A stretch of 64,000 nucleotides of DNA, from the NCBI GenBank assembly GCA_040218145.1, contig JAVJQK010000065.1:124001-188000 (forward strand), written 5' to 3'. Positions 23,311 through 31,230 of the stretch are shown one piece after another. The notes under the pieces are model-generated. The model had not been told where the DNA came from. It worked only from the letters and a program-made list of their open reading frames with translations, and did not search any database. The position numbers were made by a program, and so were the translations under genes. Origin of the DNA: Sandaracinaceae bacterium. Its GTDB lineage: Bacteria; Myxococcota_A; Polyangia; Polyangiales; Sandaracinaceae. Position 1 is the stretch's first letter, and every line of letters starts with the position of its first letter.

Positions 23311-25332
23311 ATGACGGCGCGGGGGGCGCTGTGGCGGTGGCTCGTGGCGCCGCGCAGCGCGGTGATCGACGCAGAGGATCGAAGACATGCAACTTTGTAT
23401 GCGGCGTTCATCCTCGTCATCTCCGCCACCGGCCTGACGCTCGGATACTGGATCTTCCCCGCGTCGCAGGGCGCCACCGATCTCTCGGAGACCGCGACGT
23501 GGCGCGCGGCCCTGCTCGCGACGTTCGGTTTCGCGGCCGCGTACGGGCTCGCGCGCTTCGGCCGTCTCGAGTGGTCGGCGCGCATTCTGGTGGGGACCGC
23601 CGCGGTGTGCGCTTTCCTGGCCTCGCTCGAGGAGCCGCGCATCCTCCTGTTCATCAATTCCGCCGTGGTGATCGCGAGCGCGACGCTCCCGCTCCGGGGG
23701 ACTCTGCTGACCGCGCTCTTCACGGCCGCCAGCCCGGCGCTCCTGGCGTGGATGGTGCCGGGCGTCCGCTACGCCGACCTCGTCTACGTCCAGGGCGTCA
23801 ACTGCATGCTCCCCGCCTTGCTGGTCCTGGCGGGCTGGTACCGCGAACAGCTCGTCCGTGACCGCCAGCAGCGCGACGCGAGGCTGGCCGCGCTCGTGAG
23901 GAGCTCCCCGGATGGGATCCTGCGGATCGACGACGCGGGGCGCATCGCCATGTGCAACCCGGCGATGGAGACCCTGAGCGGGCGCACCGCGCACGAGCTG
24001 CTGGGGCAGACGCTGAGCGTGCTCGGCCTGGAGGACGTCGTGGCCGCGGGCGTGGGAGCGGAGACGACCCTGTCGACGGGCCGGATGCGCCAGGCGAGCG
24101 GCGTGGAGCGGCGCGTCGAGTGCCTCGTGTGGCGGGCGGACGACGCCATGCTGGGCGGCGGCATCCAGGTGATGGTGCGCGACGTGGAGGAGCGCGAGCA
24201 GCTCCAGCGACAGCTCGAGGATGCGCGCCGCCTCGAGGCCCTCGGCCGCCTCGCGGGGGGGATCGCGCACGACATCAACAACCAGCTCACGGTCATCCTC
24301 GGGAGCGCCGACTTCCTGAGCCAGGGGCACTCCGAGGAGGACGTCCAAGCGATCTCGAGGGCCGCCGACCACTCGCAGCGGCTCGTGGCCCAGCTCCTGA
24401 CGTTCGCGCGCGGGGACGCGAGCGCGCTGACGCCGCTGAACCTCGGCGCCCTGGTGAAGGAGCTGCAGCCCATCCTGCGCCCGCTCGCGCGTGAGCACGT
24501 CGACATCGTCGTCGACGCGCCCTTCACGGGCAGCGCCGTGCTCGCCAACCGCACCCAGCTCGAGCAGGTCGTGATCAACCTCGTCGCCAACGCGTCCGAC
24601 GCGATGCCCGGAGGCGGCACGCTCGCCGTCCGGGTCTCCGAACGCACGATCGAGGAGCCGGAGCTCGGTCTCCCGCCCGGCACGTATGCGCAGCTCGAGG
24701 TCAGCGACGAAGGGGAGGGCATCGACGCAGAGCTCGCGGGGCGCATCTTCGACCCGTTCTTCACGACGAAGGAGGAGGGCGAAGGGACCGGGCTCGGCCT
24801 CGCGACGGTGCACGGAATCGTGACGCGCGCGGGTGGCCACGTGTCGGCGTCGCCGCGCGAGGGCGGCGGCACCTGCTTCCAGGTCCTACTCCCCACCACC
24901 GACCATCCGGCCCGGGACTCGGCCCCGCCCGCGGACGCGCTCGGCGTGGAATGGAAGGGCAAGCGAGTGCTCGTCGTGGACGATCAGGTCGGCGTGGGGG
25001 AGCTCGTCGCGCGCGTGCTGTCGCGGGTCGGGTGCGAGACGCAGTACGTACGCGAGCCCTTCGACGCGATCGCGCTGGTGAACGGCGGCAAGGAGTTCGA
25101 CCTCCTCGTGACGGACGTCGTGATGCCGCGGCTCTCCGGCCCGGAGCTCGCGCGGCGACTGCGGAGCCTGATCCCCGGGCTGCGCGTGGTGATGATGACG
25201 GGATACGCGCAGGAAGAAGACCTGACCGGCGAGCGCGTGCTGCCGAAGCCCTTCTCGCCCGCGCAGCTGCGCGCGCACTGCGCGGCCGCGCTCGCGCCCC
25301 CGGACGCGCCGTCCGTCACAGACAGTGGATGA
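23311..25332 (+). CDS. Membrane hybrid histidine kinase (PAS-HisKA-HATPase-REC)
   Basis: 673 aa. About five to six transmembrane helices (residues 28-175), a PAS domain (about 190-290; RSSPDGILRIDDAGRIAMCN), HisKA with His320 in GGIAHDINNQLTVI, HATPase (NLVANASDAMPGGG, DEGEGID, FDPFFTTKEEGEGTGLGLA), then a receiver with phospho-acceptor Asp602 in LLVTDVVMPRLSG and Lys in VLPKPFSPAQL. The complete phosphorelay intermediate has no output domain, so another protein must carry the response. The last 17 bp overlap the convergent lipoprotein gene. Confidence 0.93.
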   Translation: MTARGALWRWLVAPRSAVIDAEDRRHATLYAAFILVISATGLTLGYWIFPASQGATDLSETATWRAALLATFGFAAAYGLARFGRLEWSARILVGTAAVCAFLASLEEPRILLFINSAVVIASATLPLRGTLLTALFTAASPALLAWMVPGVRYADLVYVQGVNCMLPALLVLAGWYREQLVRDRQQRDARLAALVRSSPDGILRIDDAGRIAMCNPAMETLSGRTAHELLGQTLSVLGLEDVVAAGVGAETTLSTGRMRQASGVERRVECLVWRADDAMLGGGIQVMVRDVEEREQLQRQLEDARRLEALGRLAGGIAHDINNQLTVILGSADFLSQGHSEEDVQAISRAADHSQRLVAQLLTFARGDASALTPLNLGALVKELQPILRPLAREHVDIVVDAPFTGSAVLANRTQLEQVVINLVANASDAMPGGGTLAVRVSERTIEEPELGLPPGTYAQLEVSDEGEGIDAELAGRIFDPFFTTKEEGEGTGLGLATVHGIVTRAGGHVSASPREGGGTCFQVLLPTTDHPARDSAPPADALGVEWKGKRVLVVDDQVGVGELVARVLSRVGCETQYVREPFDAIALVNGGKEFDLLVTDVVMPRLSGPELARRLRSLIPGLRVVMMTGYAQEEDLTGERVLPKPFSPAQLRAHCAAALAPPDAPSVTDSG

Positions 25333-25915
25333 GGAAGCGGTGCCCCGAGCAGGCCGTGTCGATGTCGGCCCACTCGGTGTGCGGTCGCGGCGTGCCGCAG
25401 TGCCCGATGGGCTCGTCCCAGGTCATGCCCGGGCGCAGGTCGAGGAATCCGCCGCCGTAGCTCATCCAGACGTCGACTGGGTAGTCGCGGCTGTGGTTGT
25501 GCCAGTCGAAGTAGGCGGTCTGTCCCGCGGGCACGGTGATCTCGATCGGGTCGACCCGCATGACGCAGGTGTTCGAGACGTGAATGTGAATGTGATGGTC
25601 GGCGCGCGGCGGCGGCCCGGCGTCGACGCCACTGTCGGGCAAGCCACTGTCAGGCAAGCCACTGTCGGGAAGGCCACTGTCGGGCAGGCCACTGTCCGCG
25701 AGACCACTGTCCGCGACGCCGCTGTCTTCGCCAGCGTCCGGGCCGCCACCATCCACCGCGCCGGCCTCGAGGATTCCGCCGTCCACCTGGCCGCCGTCGC
25801 GCGACGCGGAGCCGCCATCGAGGGCCGCGGCGTCGCGGGACGCCCCCGCGTCTCCCGGGTCACGGGCGTCACAACCGACGAGGGCCAGGATCGACAGCAC
25901 GGCAAGGAATCGCAT
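25316..25915 (-). CDS. Lipoprotein with DSGLP repeats and His-rich cupredoxin-like end
   Basis: 199 aa. ATG 25915 gives the lipoprotein signal MRFLAVLSILALVGC. A low-complexity linker of Asp/Gly/Ala leads into five-residue repeats (DSGLP/DSGVA), encoded by 15-bp DNA repeats. The C-terminal ~95 residues (ADHHIHIHVSNTCVMRV, ITVPAGQTAYFDWHNH, GHCGTPRPHTE, CSGHRFLIHCL) have many His and Cys residues in a strand-rich frame that resembles a cupredoxin. Metal binding is likely but unproven. It sits on the cell surface or in the periplasm, tethered by the flexible linker. Confidence 0.82.
   Translation of the reverse strand: MRFLAVLSILALVGCDARDPGDAGASRDAAALDGGSASRDGGQVDGGILEAGAVDGGGPDAGEDSGVADSGLADSGLPDSGLPDSGLPDSGLPDSGVDAGPPPRADHHIHIHVSNTCVMRVDPIEITVPAGQTAYFDWHNHSRDYPVDVWMSYGGGFLDLRPGMTWDEPIGHCGTPRPHTEWADIDTACSGHRFLIHCL
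25628..25732 (-). repeat. Tandem 15-bp repeat inside a lipoprotein gene
   Basis: Seven imperfect 15-bp units (GCCACTGTCGGGCAA type on the plus strand) encode the pentapeptide repeat of the lipoprotein linker. Units four and five onward drift in sequence. Because the unit is a multiple of three, copy-number change would alter linker length without a frameshift. Confidence 0.85.
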
Positions 25916-25952
25916 CGCCGCCATTCTACGCCCCGGACGCGGCATCGATCCC

Positions 25953-26576
25953 TCAGAGCCGCTGATGCGACAGCGTGGTCAGGGTCAGCGTGTACCCCAG
26001 CCAGCCGTTCTCGAAGACCACGCGCTCGGGCGGCGTGTCCCCCCCGAGGCCGCCCTCGTAGCGCACGTGCAAGCGCCCGGGTGGGTCGCCGTCGAGCCGC
26101 TCGAACACGCGCTCGCGCAGCCGCCCGCCCTCCCATCGCTCCGTCACGCGCTCGCCGCGGATCGTCTCGACGTGCTCGCCGTCGGGCAGCGGCCCCTCGA
26201 GGCCGCGGAACCACGCGCGCTGCGCGTCCTGGAGCATGAAGCGCGGCGGGAACGGAAGCTCCTCCGGGAGCTGCGACTCGAACTCCACCTCGTCCCCCGT
26301 CTGGGAGAGCACGAAGCCGCGGCCCCCGTGAGGACCGAAGCCGACCATCACGAGGGTGTCCCCGCGCCTCTGCAGCACCGCGCGGAACGAGTGGCTCGTC
26401 TCCGGGCTGGTGATCTCCACCCGCTGCTCGAGCGCGAAGGCGTCGCCCAGCGCCGAAGGAGAGCGCAGCGCCGAGGGCTGCGTGAGACCGCCGGGATACG
26501 ACGCCGGGCGCGCGCCGGTCGCGCGGGGCGCTCCGCAGGCCGCGAGACCGAGCGCGAGCAGGAAAATGACCTTCAC
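25953..26576 (-). CDS. DUF3261-like lipoprotein of aryl-polyene systems
   Basis: 207 aa from a GTG overlapping the MMPL transporter stop (GTGA). Lipobox LGLAAC. DUF3261 proteins are outer-membrane-facing lipoproteins found beside the MMPL exporter and LolA-like protein in aryl-polyene clusters. Matching features are FALEQRVEITSPETSHSFRA, a GDTLVMVGFGPHGGRGF segment and LPEELPFPPRFMLQDAQRAW. It probably helps move the polyene-lipid to the outer membrane. This block is about 7 kb from the biosynthetic operon. Confidence 0.82.
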   Translation of the reverse strand: MKVIFLLALGLAACGAPRATGARPASYPGGLTQPSALRSPSALGDAFALEQRVEITSPETSHSFRAVLQRRGDTLVMVGFGPHGGRGFVLSQTGDEVEFESQLPEELPFPPRFMLQDAQRAWFRGLEGPLPDGEHVETIRGERVTERWEGGRLRERVFERLDGDPPGRLHVRYEGGLGGDTPPERVVFENGWLGYTLTLTTLSHQRL

Positions 26577-28918
26577 TTCGGATCTCTCCCGAGCAGGAGC
26601 CACGCGGTGGGCGCGAGCAGCAGGCTGAGCGTGACCCCGATCCCCGTGACGAGCCCGAGCGCCTGGAGCGCGGGGTTGTCGCTCATCGCGAGCAGGCCGA
26701 AGGACAGCACCGTGGAGACGCAGGCGACGACCAGGCTGACCACCGTCGGCGCGGGCCCCTCGGGATGGTGGCGGCTCTCGACCATGAAGATCCCGTAGTC
26801 GACGCCCATGCTCAGCACCAGGAGGAGCGCGACCAGGTGCATCAGGTTCGCGGCGAAGCCCAGGAGCGCGAGCGCGCCGAGCGCGGTCGTCGCCGCGAGC
26901 ACCGCCGGCAGGAACGCCGCGAGGGCGGGGCCGAGGCGGCGGTAGCGCGCGAAGACGATCAGGAAGACCAGCACGAGCCCGACCGCGATCATCTCGAGGG
27001 TGCGCGCGCGGAACCCTCCATAGGCGGCTTGCAAGAAGCGCTGCTGATCGAAGATTCGCACGCCCTCGAGCCCGTCGATCCGCGCCGCGATCGCGTCGAC
27101 GTCCGCGCCGCGCGTGAGGGTCACGAAGCCCACGCGCCCCTCCCCCATCTCCACGCGGAAGCTCGCGACGAGGGGACCGACGGGAGAGGCGGCCAGCTCG
27201 GCCCAGGTGAGCGGCGCCGGGCCCTCGGCCGCGAGGTCCTCCGCGAAGGGCGCGAACGGCCCCGGCACGAAGCCTTCCTCGAGGAGCGCGCGCTCGAGCC
27301 GCGTCGGGAGCGTGGGGTCGTCGGCGAGGGCGGCGCGGCTCGCGCGCTGGGTCTCGGCCGACCAGAGCAGCGCGTGGAGCGAGCGGAAGCGCTCGACCTC
27401 CCCCGCCTCGCGCGCCTCCTCCAGGATCGTGTGCACGGCGTCGTTGCGCTGGAGCGCCTCCTCTTCCGTCCCGGCCCAGGCGATCACGAACCGCCCGCCG
27501 TCCATGCGGCTGACCGCGTCGCGCACCGCCTCGTCCTCCGCGAGCAGGTCCGCGTCGATGGCGCTCAGCGCGCGCACGTCGTCGACCCACCCGATGCGCG
27601 TGAGCCCGAGGACCGAGATCGCGAGCGCGAGGAGCGGGAGCACGGTCAGCATCGGCCTCGACGCGCGGAGGCGCGCCAGGGCCCCGCCGAGCCGCTGGGA
27701 CAGGCGCCGATGCAGCCTCGTCGGGTTGGGACGCGTCGGCATCCAGGGCGGCAAGCCCCAGCGCGTGACGAGCAGCGCGACGAAGACGCCGACGCTGGTG
27801 AACACGCTCAGCTCCCGGATGCCCGGGAAGCTCGTCCAGGTCAGGCCCGCGAGGCCGGCCAGCGTCGTCGCGGCGCCGAGCGCGAGGCCCGGCCAGATCT
27901 TCCGCAGGCTCGCCTCGGGAGACGGCCCGGGCGACAGCGTGTGGTGGTTGAGCGCGTGCGCCACGTAGTCGATGCCGACGCCGATCAGCGTCGCGCCGAA
28001 CGCCAGGCTGAGCCCGTGGATGCGCCCGAACGCGAGCATGCACACCGCGAGCGCGATGGCGAACCCCGCGAGCAGAGGCAGCGCGCCGAGCAGCAGGTAG
28101 CGGAGCGAGCGGAACAGGACGAGGAAGAGCAACAGCACGCCGATCGTGCTGATCACCGAGATGCGCGTGACGTCGGCCCGGATCGCGGCCTCGCTCGCGA
28201 CCGCGAAGCGATGCACGCCGCTCTGCGCCACCGTCGCGCCGTGCTCCGCCGTCACCTCCGCGACGGCGGCGTCGATCCCTCGGACGAGCGCGCGGCTCGC
28301 GTCCGAGTCGAAGGGCGAGGCCTCGCTCGCGAGGAAGATCACGCCGCGCCCGTCCTCGGTCAGGAAGCCGCCCTCCCGGATCGAGAGCCCGCCCTGCTGC
28401 GCGTCGCGCATGCGCTCGAGGTGACGGGGAAAGGCGAGCAGCGGATCGCGCGGCGCGATGCGGGAGAGGAACGCGCCCGTGGGGCCGCTGATCCGCCGCT
28501 TCAGATCCCGCGCCGCCGCCGTCAACGCCTCGTCCGGGAGCCGCTCCGGCGTCGCGTCGTAGAACAGGTGGCGACGCTCGAAGTAGAGCGCGTGGAAGGC
28601 CTCGTTGAGATCCTCGCTCGGCCCGCTCCGCACCCAGGCGAGATCGTCTCGCCGACGCAGCCGCTCGGCGAGCGCGCGGGTCGCGGCGAGCGTACTCGGC
28701 TCGTCCTCCGCCGACACCAGCAAGGTGATCGAGCGGTTCAGGTCCGACCCGGTGATCTCGCGCGCGACCTGGGCCAGCTCCGCGTCCTCGCTCGCGGGGA
28801 GGAAGTGCGTGATCTCGGTGGTGACCTCGAGGTTCGCGACCGCCCACGCGGCGATCCCTCCGATCACCGCGGCGGCGATCAGCGTCGCGGTCCGAGCCCG
28901 GGTGCGCGCGGCGTCCAA
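26573..28918 (-). CDS. MMPL-family exporter (aryl-polyene type)
   Basis: 781 aa, RND/MMPL topology: a first helix (about 12-30), a large periplasmic domain with ITHFLPASEDAELAQ, five clustered helices (about 235-400, including GVGIDYVAHALNHHT), a second periplasmic domain and five further helices (about 620-775, with SMGVDYGIFMVESRHHPEG). The two GVGIDY/SMGVDY motifs carry the proton-relay Asp residues. It is the predicted inner-membrane exporter of the aryl-polyene product. A TTG start at 28918 opens the frame. Divergent from an envelope-protein operon across an 18-bp palindrome. Confidence 0.88.
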   Translation of the reverse strand: MDAARTRARTATLIAAAVIGGIAAWAVANLEVTTEITHFLPASEDAELAQVAREITGSDLNRSITLLVSAEDEPSTLAATRALAERLRRRDDLAWVRSGPSEDLNEAFHALYFERRHLFYDATPERLPDEALTAAARDLKRRISGPTGAFLSRIAPRDPLLAFPRHLERMRDAQQGGLSIREGGFLTEDGRGVIFLASEASPFDSDASRALVRGIDAAVAEVTAEHGATVAQSGVHRFAVASEAAIRADVTRISVISTIGVLLLFLVLFRSLRYLLLGALPLLAGFAIALAVCMLAFGRIHGLSLAFGATLIGVGIDYVAHALNHHTLSPGPSPEASLRKIWPGLALGAATTLAGLAGLTWTSFPGIRELSVFTSVGVFVALLVTRWGLPPWMPTRPNPTRLHRRLSQRLGGALARLRASRPMLTVLPLLALAISVLGLTRIGWVDDVRALSAIDADLLAEDEAVRDAVSRMDGGRFVIAWAGTEEEALQRNDAVHTILEEAREAGEVERFRSLHALLWSAETQRASRAALADDPTLPTRLERALLEEGFVPGPFAPFAEDLAAEGPAPLTWAELAASPVGPLVASFRVEMGEGRVGFVTLTRGADVDAIAARIDGLEGVRIFDQQRFLQAAYGGFRARTLEMIAVGLVLVFLIVFARYRRLGPALAAFLPAVLAATTALGALALLGFAANLMHLVALLLVLSMGVDYGIFMVESRHHPEGPAPTVVSLVVACVSTVLSFGLLAMSDNPALQALGLVTGIGVTLSLLLAPTAWLLLGRDPK

Positions 28919-28966
28919 AGTCGCGTGAACATAGCAACGTCGCGCGCCGCGGCCCGTCGGCGCCGC

Positions 28967-28984
28967 CCGTGAGCGCGCTCACGG
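28967..28984. promoter_or_regulatory. Perfect 18-bp palindrome between divergent units
   Basis: CCGTGAGCGCGCTCACGG is its own reverse complement. It lies in the 121-bp gap between the MMPL exporter operon (start 28918) and the envelope/ECF operon (start 29040), an ideal place for an operator controlling both. The TGAGCGCGCTCA core resembles LacI-type sites. No regulator gene is adjacent. Confidence 0.5.
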
Positions 28985-29039
28985 TTCGGGTCGTGGTCAT
29001 GTGCCCCTGGAGGTCACAGCCGGGCACTGGCTCTCCGAC

Positions 29040-29759
29040 ATGAAGACATCGCTCCTCATCCTCGCGCTCGTCGCCGCCGCGCTGCCGCACGCCGCCCACG
29101 CCCAAGACGCCTCCCTGATGGTGCGCGACGGCGACGACGAGTCCCGCATCCGCGCGTGGATGGCGGTCCGCGCCAGCCGCGCTGGCGATCAGGGCCTGGC
29201 CGCGGGGCTCGCGATCTCCGCCGGCGTCCTCGGGCTCGGAGCCGGAGTGACCATGGCGATCCTCCAGGACGAGTCGATCGGCTTCTCGGGCCTGACCCTC
29301 AACTCGGTCGCGCTCCTCGCGGTCGGCGCCTACGCCCTCGGGATCGGGGTGTTCGCGGCGACGACGTCGAATCTATTGCTCGACGACTTCGCCCGCATGG
29401 GGAGCGACCCTCTGACCGAGCGTGAGATCGGCGCGTTCGAGGAGATCCTCCGTCAGGACGCCCAGCGCGCCAACCAGATGCGCTTGCTCTCGGGCTTCGC
29501 GGGAGGCGGGTTCGTGCTCGGCGGGCTCGCCGCGATGCCCGTGCTCGCCGCGTTCCCGCCGCTCGACACCTTCGACCAGACCGTGGGCTGGACGATCGCG
29601 GGCGCCTGCGTGGGCCTCGGGATCTTGAGCATGATCATGGCCGCGTTCGAGACGCCTGCGGAGGCCGACTGGCGCGAGTACCGAGAGGGTCTGCGCCCCC
29701 GTGACGTGCCGACCATCTCGATCTCGGTGAGCCCCGCGGGGATCACGGGGACCTTCTGA
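29040..29759 (+). CDS. Envelope protein with several membrane helices
   Basis: 239 aa from ATG 29040. Signal peptide (KTSLLILALVAAALPHAAHA) then about four hydrophobic helices (GLAAGLAISAGVLGLGAGVT, LNSVALLAVGAYALGIGVFA, GFVLGGLAAMPVLAAF, TIAGACVGLGILSMIMAAF) and a short C-terminal tail ending ISVSPAGITGTF. Not recognised. First gene of a four-gene operon (1-bp overlap with the next gene) that ends with an ECF sigma factor and a FecR-type protein. Confidence 0.7.
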   Translation: MKTSLLILALVAAALPHAAHAQDASLMVRDGDDESRIRAWMAVRASRAGDQGLAAGLAISAGVLGLGAGVTMAILQDESIGFSGLTLNSVALLAVGAYALGIGVFAATTSNLLLDDFARMGSDPLTEREIGAFEEILRQDAQRANQMRLLSGFAGGGFVLGGLAAMPVLAAFPPLDTFDQTVGWTIAGACVGLGILSMIMAAFETPAEADWREYREGLRPRDVPTISISVSPAGITGTF

Positions 29760-30685
29760 TGCGCGCCGCGCTCCTGCTGCTGCTCGTCTGCATGGCCCCG
29801 CTCTCCGCGTCGGCGCAGTCGATCGCGCTCTGCCTCGAGCCCACGTCGAGCGGGCTGACGGAGACGGTGCGCATCGAGCTGGGCGCCCGCGGCTACGCGG
29901 TGACCGAGGGCTGCGCGGAGCACGAGGCGCGCGTCGGCGTCGAGGTGCCCGATCCGCTCGGCGCGTTCTACGTGTGGGCGGAGGCGCCGGACGGGGCGCG
30001 GCGCACGGCGCGGGTCGAGGGGCCGTTCGATCGCGCCGACGGGCGGGTGCTCGCGCTCGCGATCGTCAGCCTCCTCGAGGAGCCGGCGGTCGAGCCCCCC
30101 TCGGTCACGCGCGAAGCGCATGTCGAACCGCACGCCGAGTCGGTGAGCGACCGCCTCGACGCCCCCGCGGATCCGGCCATCCCCCCTCCCCCGACGGCCG
30201 CGGACACGTCGGAGCCGCTCGAGGTCGTCGAGTCCTCGCGCATCATCGCGCCCGAGATCGGCGTACAGCTCGCCCTCACGGGGGCGTTCAGCGACGAACG
30301 CGCGGGGCTCGGCGGCATCGTGAGCATGCACGCGCCGCTCTCCCCCTGGCTGCGATTCCGCGCCGAGCTCGCCGTCGACGTGGCCCCCGACGCGTTCGTG
30401 GACGGGGGCGTGGCCGCGGGCTTCGAGGCGCTGATCAGCATCGAGCGTGAGCGGAGCTGGCTCGCCTTCGGCCTGGAGGGTCGCATGCAGATGCGCGTCC
30501 CCACGACCTCCGCGTATCCGCTCCACCTCGCCTTCGGCCCGGGCGCGACGGCCAGCTACCTCCACGCGATCGCGGAGGACTGGTCGGTCTTCGCGCGCAT
30601 CGGCGGCGCCCCGATCTTCGTGGCCATCGGCGAGGGCGCCCCCGGCTATCGCCTCTACGCCGCCATCGGGTTCAGCTTCCGATGA
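29759..30685 (+). CDS. Periplasmic / outer-membrane hypothetical protein
   Basis: 308 aa. Signal peptide MRAALLLLLVCMAPLSASAQ. The N-terminal ~100 residues resemble a small periplasmic domain (LCLEPTSSGLTETVRIELG, ALAIVSLLEEP). A Pro-rich linker follows, then a strand-rich C-terminal half (IGVQLALTGAFSDERAGLGG, WLRFRAELAVDVAP, AFGPGATASYLHAI, YRLYAAIGFSFR) like an outer-membrane barrel with a terminal Phe-Arg. ATG overlaps the previous stop by 1 bp; the stop overlaps the ECF sigma gene by 4 bp. Confidence 0.7.
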   Translation: MRAALLLLLVCMAPLSASAQSIALCLEPTSSGLTETVRIELGARGYAVTEGCAEHEARVGVEVPDPLGAFYVWAEAPDGARRTARVEGPFDRADGRVLALAIVSLLEEPAVEPPSVTREAHVEPHAESVSDRLDAPADPAIPPPPTAADTSEPLEVVESSRIIAPEIGVQLALTGAFSDERAGLGGIVSMHAPLSPWLRFRAELAVDVAPDAFVDGGVAAGFEALISIERERSWLAFGLEGRMQMRVPTTSAYPLHLAFGPGATASYLHAIAEDWSVFARIGGAPIFVAIGEGAPGYRLYAAIGFSFR

Positions 30686-31230
30686 GACCCGCGCCGCGAC
30701 CGCGCTCCGGCGCGCCCACGGACTCGGTGGACGGGCTGCTGCGCGAGCTCGCGCCGAAGGTGCGCGCCTGGGTCTTTCGCCACCTCGGGCCGGGTCCACA
30801 CCTCGACGACGCGACGCAGGAGGCGCTCATCGCGATCGCCGACGCGCTCCCGCGCTTCGAGGGACGCTCCAAGCTGACGACCTACGCGCGCCGCATCGCG
30901 ATCCGCGCGGCCCAGCGCCACCGCCGGAAGAACCCGCCCGGCCAGGCGCTCGAGGCGGTGCACGACGTCGACGGCCTCACGCCCGAGAAGCTCGCGATGC
31001 AACGCGAGAGCATCCGCCGCCTCTACGCTGCGCTCGACACGCTCTCGCCCAAGCTGCGCTCCGTCTACATCCTGTGCGACGTCGAGAAGACGGCGCACGA
31101 GGAGGCGGCGGCCATCGCGGAGGTCAGCGTCAACACGCTCCGCGCGCGCCTCAAGCGGGCCCGGCTCTCGCTGAGGAGCCAGCTGATCGCCGATCCCTAC
31201 TTCGCCGGTCTCTTCACGGAGGGAACGTGA
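30682..31230 (+). CDS. ECF-type sigma-70 family RNA polymerase sigma factor
   Basis: 182 aa. Region 2 is at about 15-90 (LLRELAPKVRAWVFRHL, LDDATQEALIAIADALPRFE, LTTYARRIAIRAAQRHRRK). Region 4 is at about 110-175 (LYAALDTLSPKLRSVYILCD, AHEEAAAIAEVSVNTLRARL), with the helix-turn-helix near EVSVNTLRARLKRAR. ATG overlaps the upstream stop (ATGA). It is paired with the FecR-type protein directly downstream, which is likely its signalling or anti-sigma partner. Confidence 0.92.
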   Translation: MRPAPRPRSGAPTDSVDGLLRELAPKVRAWVFRHLGPGPHLDDATQEALIAIADALPRFEGRSKLTTYARRIAIRAAQRHRRKNPPGQALEAVHDVDGLTPEKLAMQRESIRRLYAALDTLSPKLRSVYILCDVEKTAHEEAAAIAEVSVNTLRARLKRARLSLRSQLIADPYFAGLFTEGT

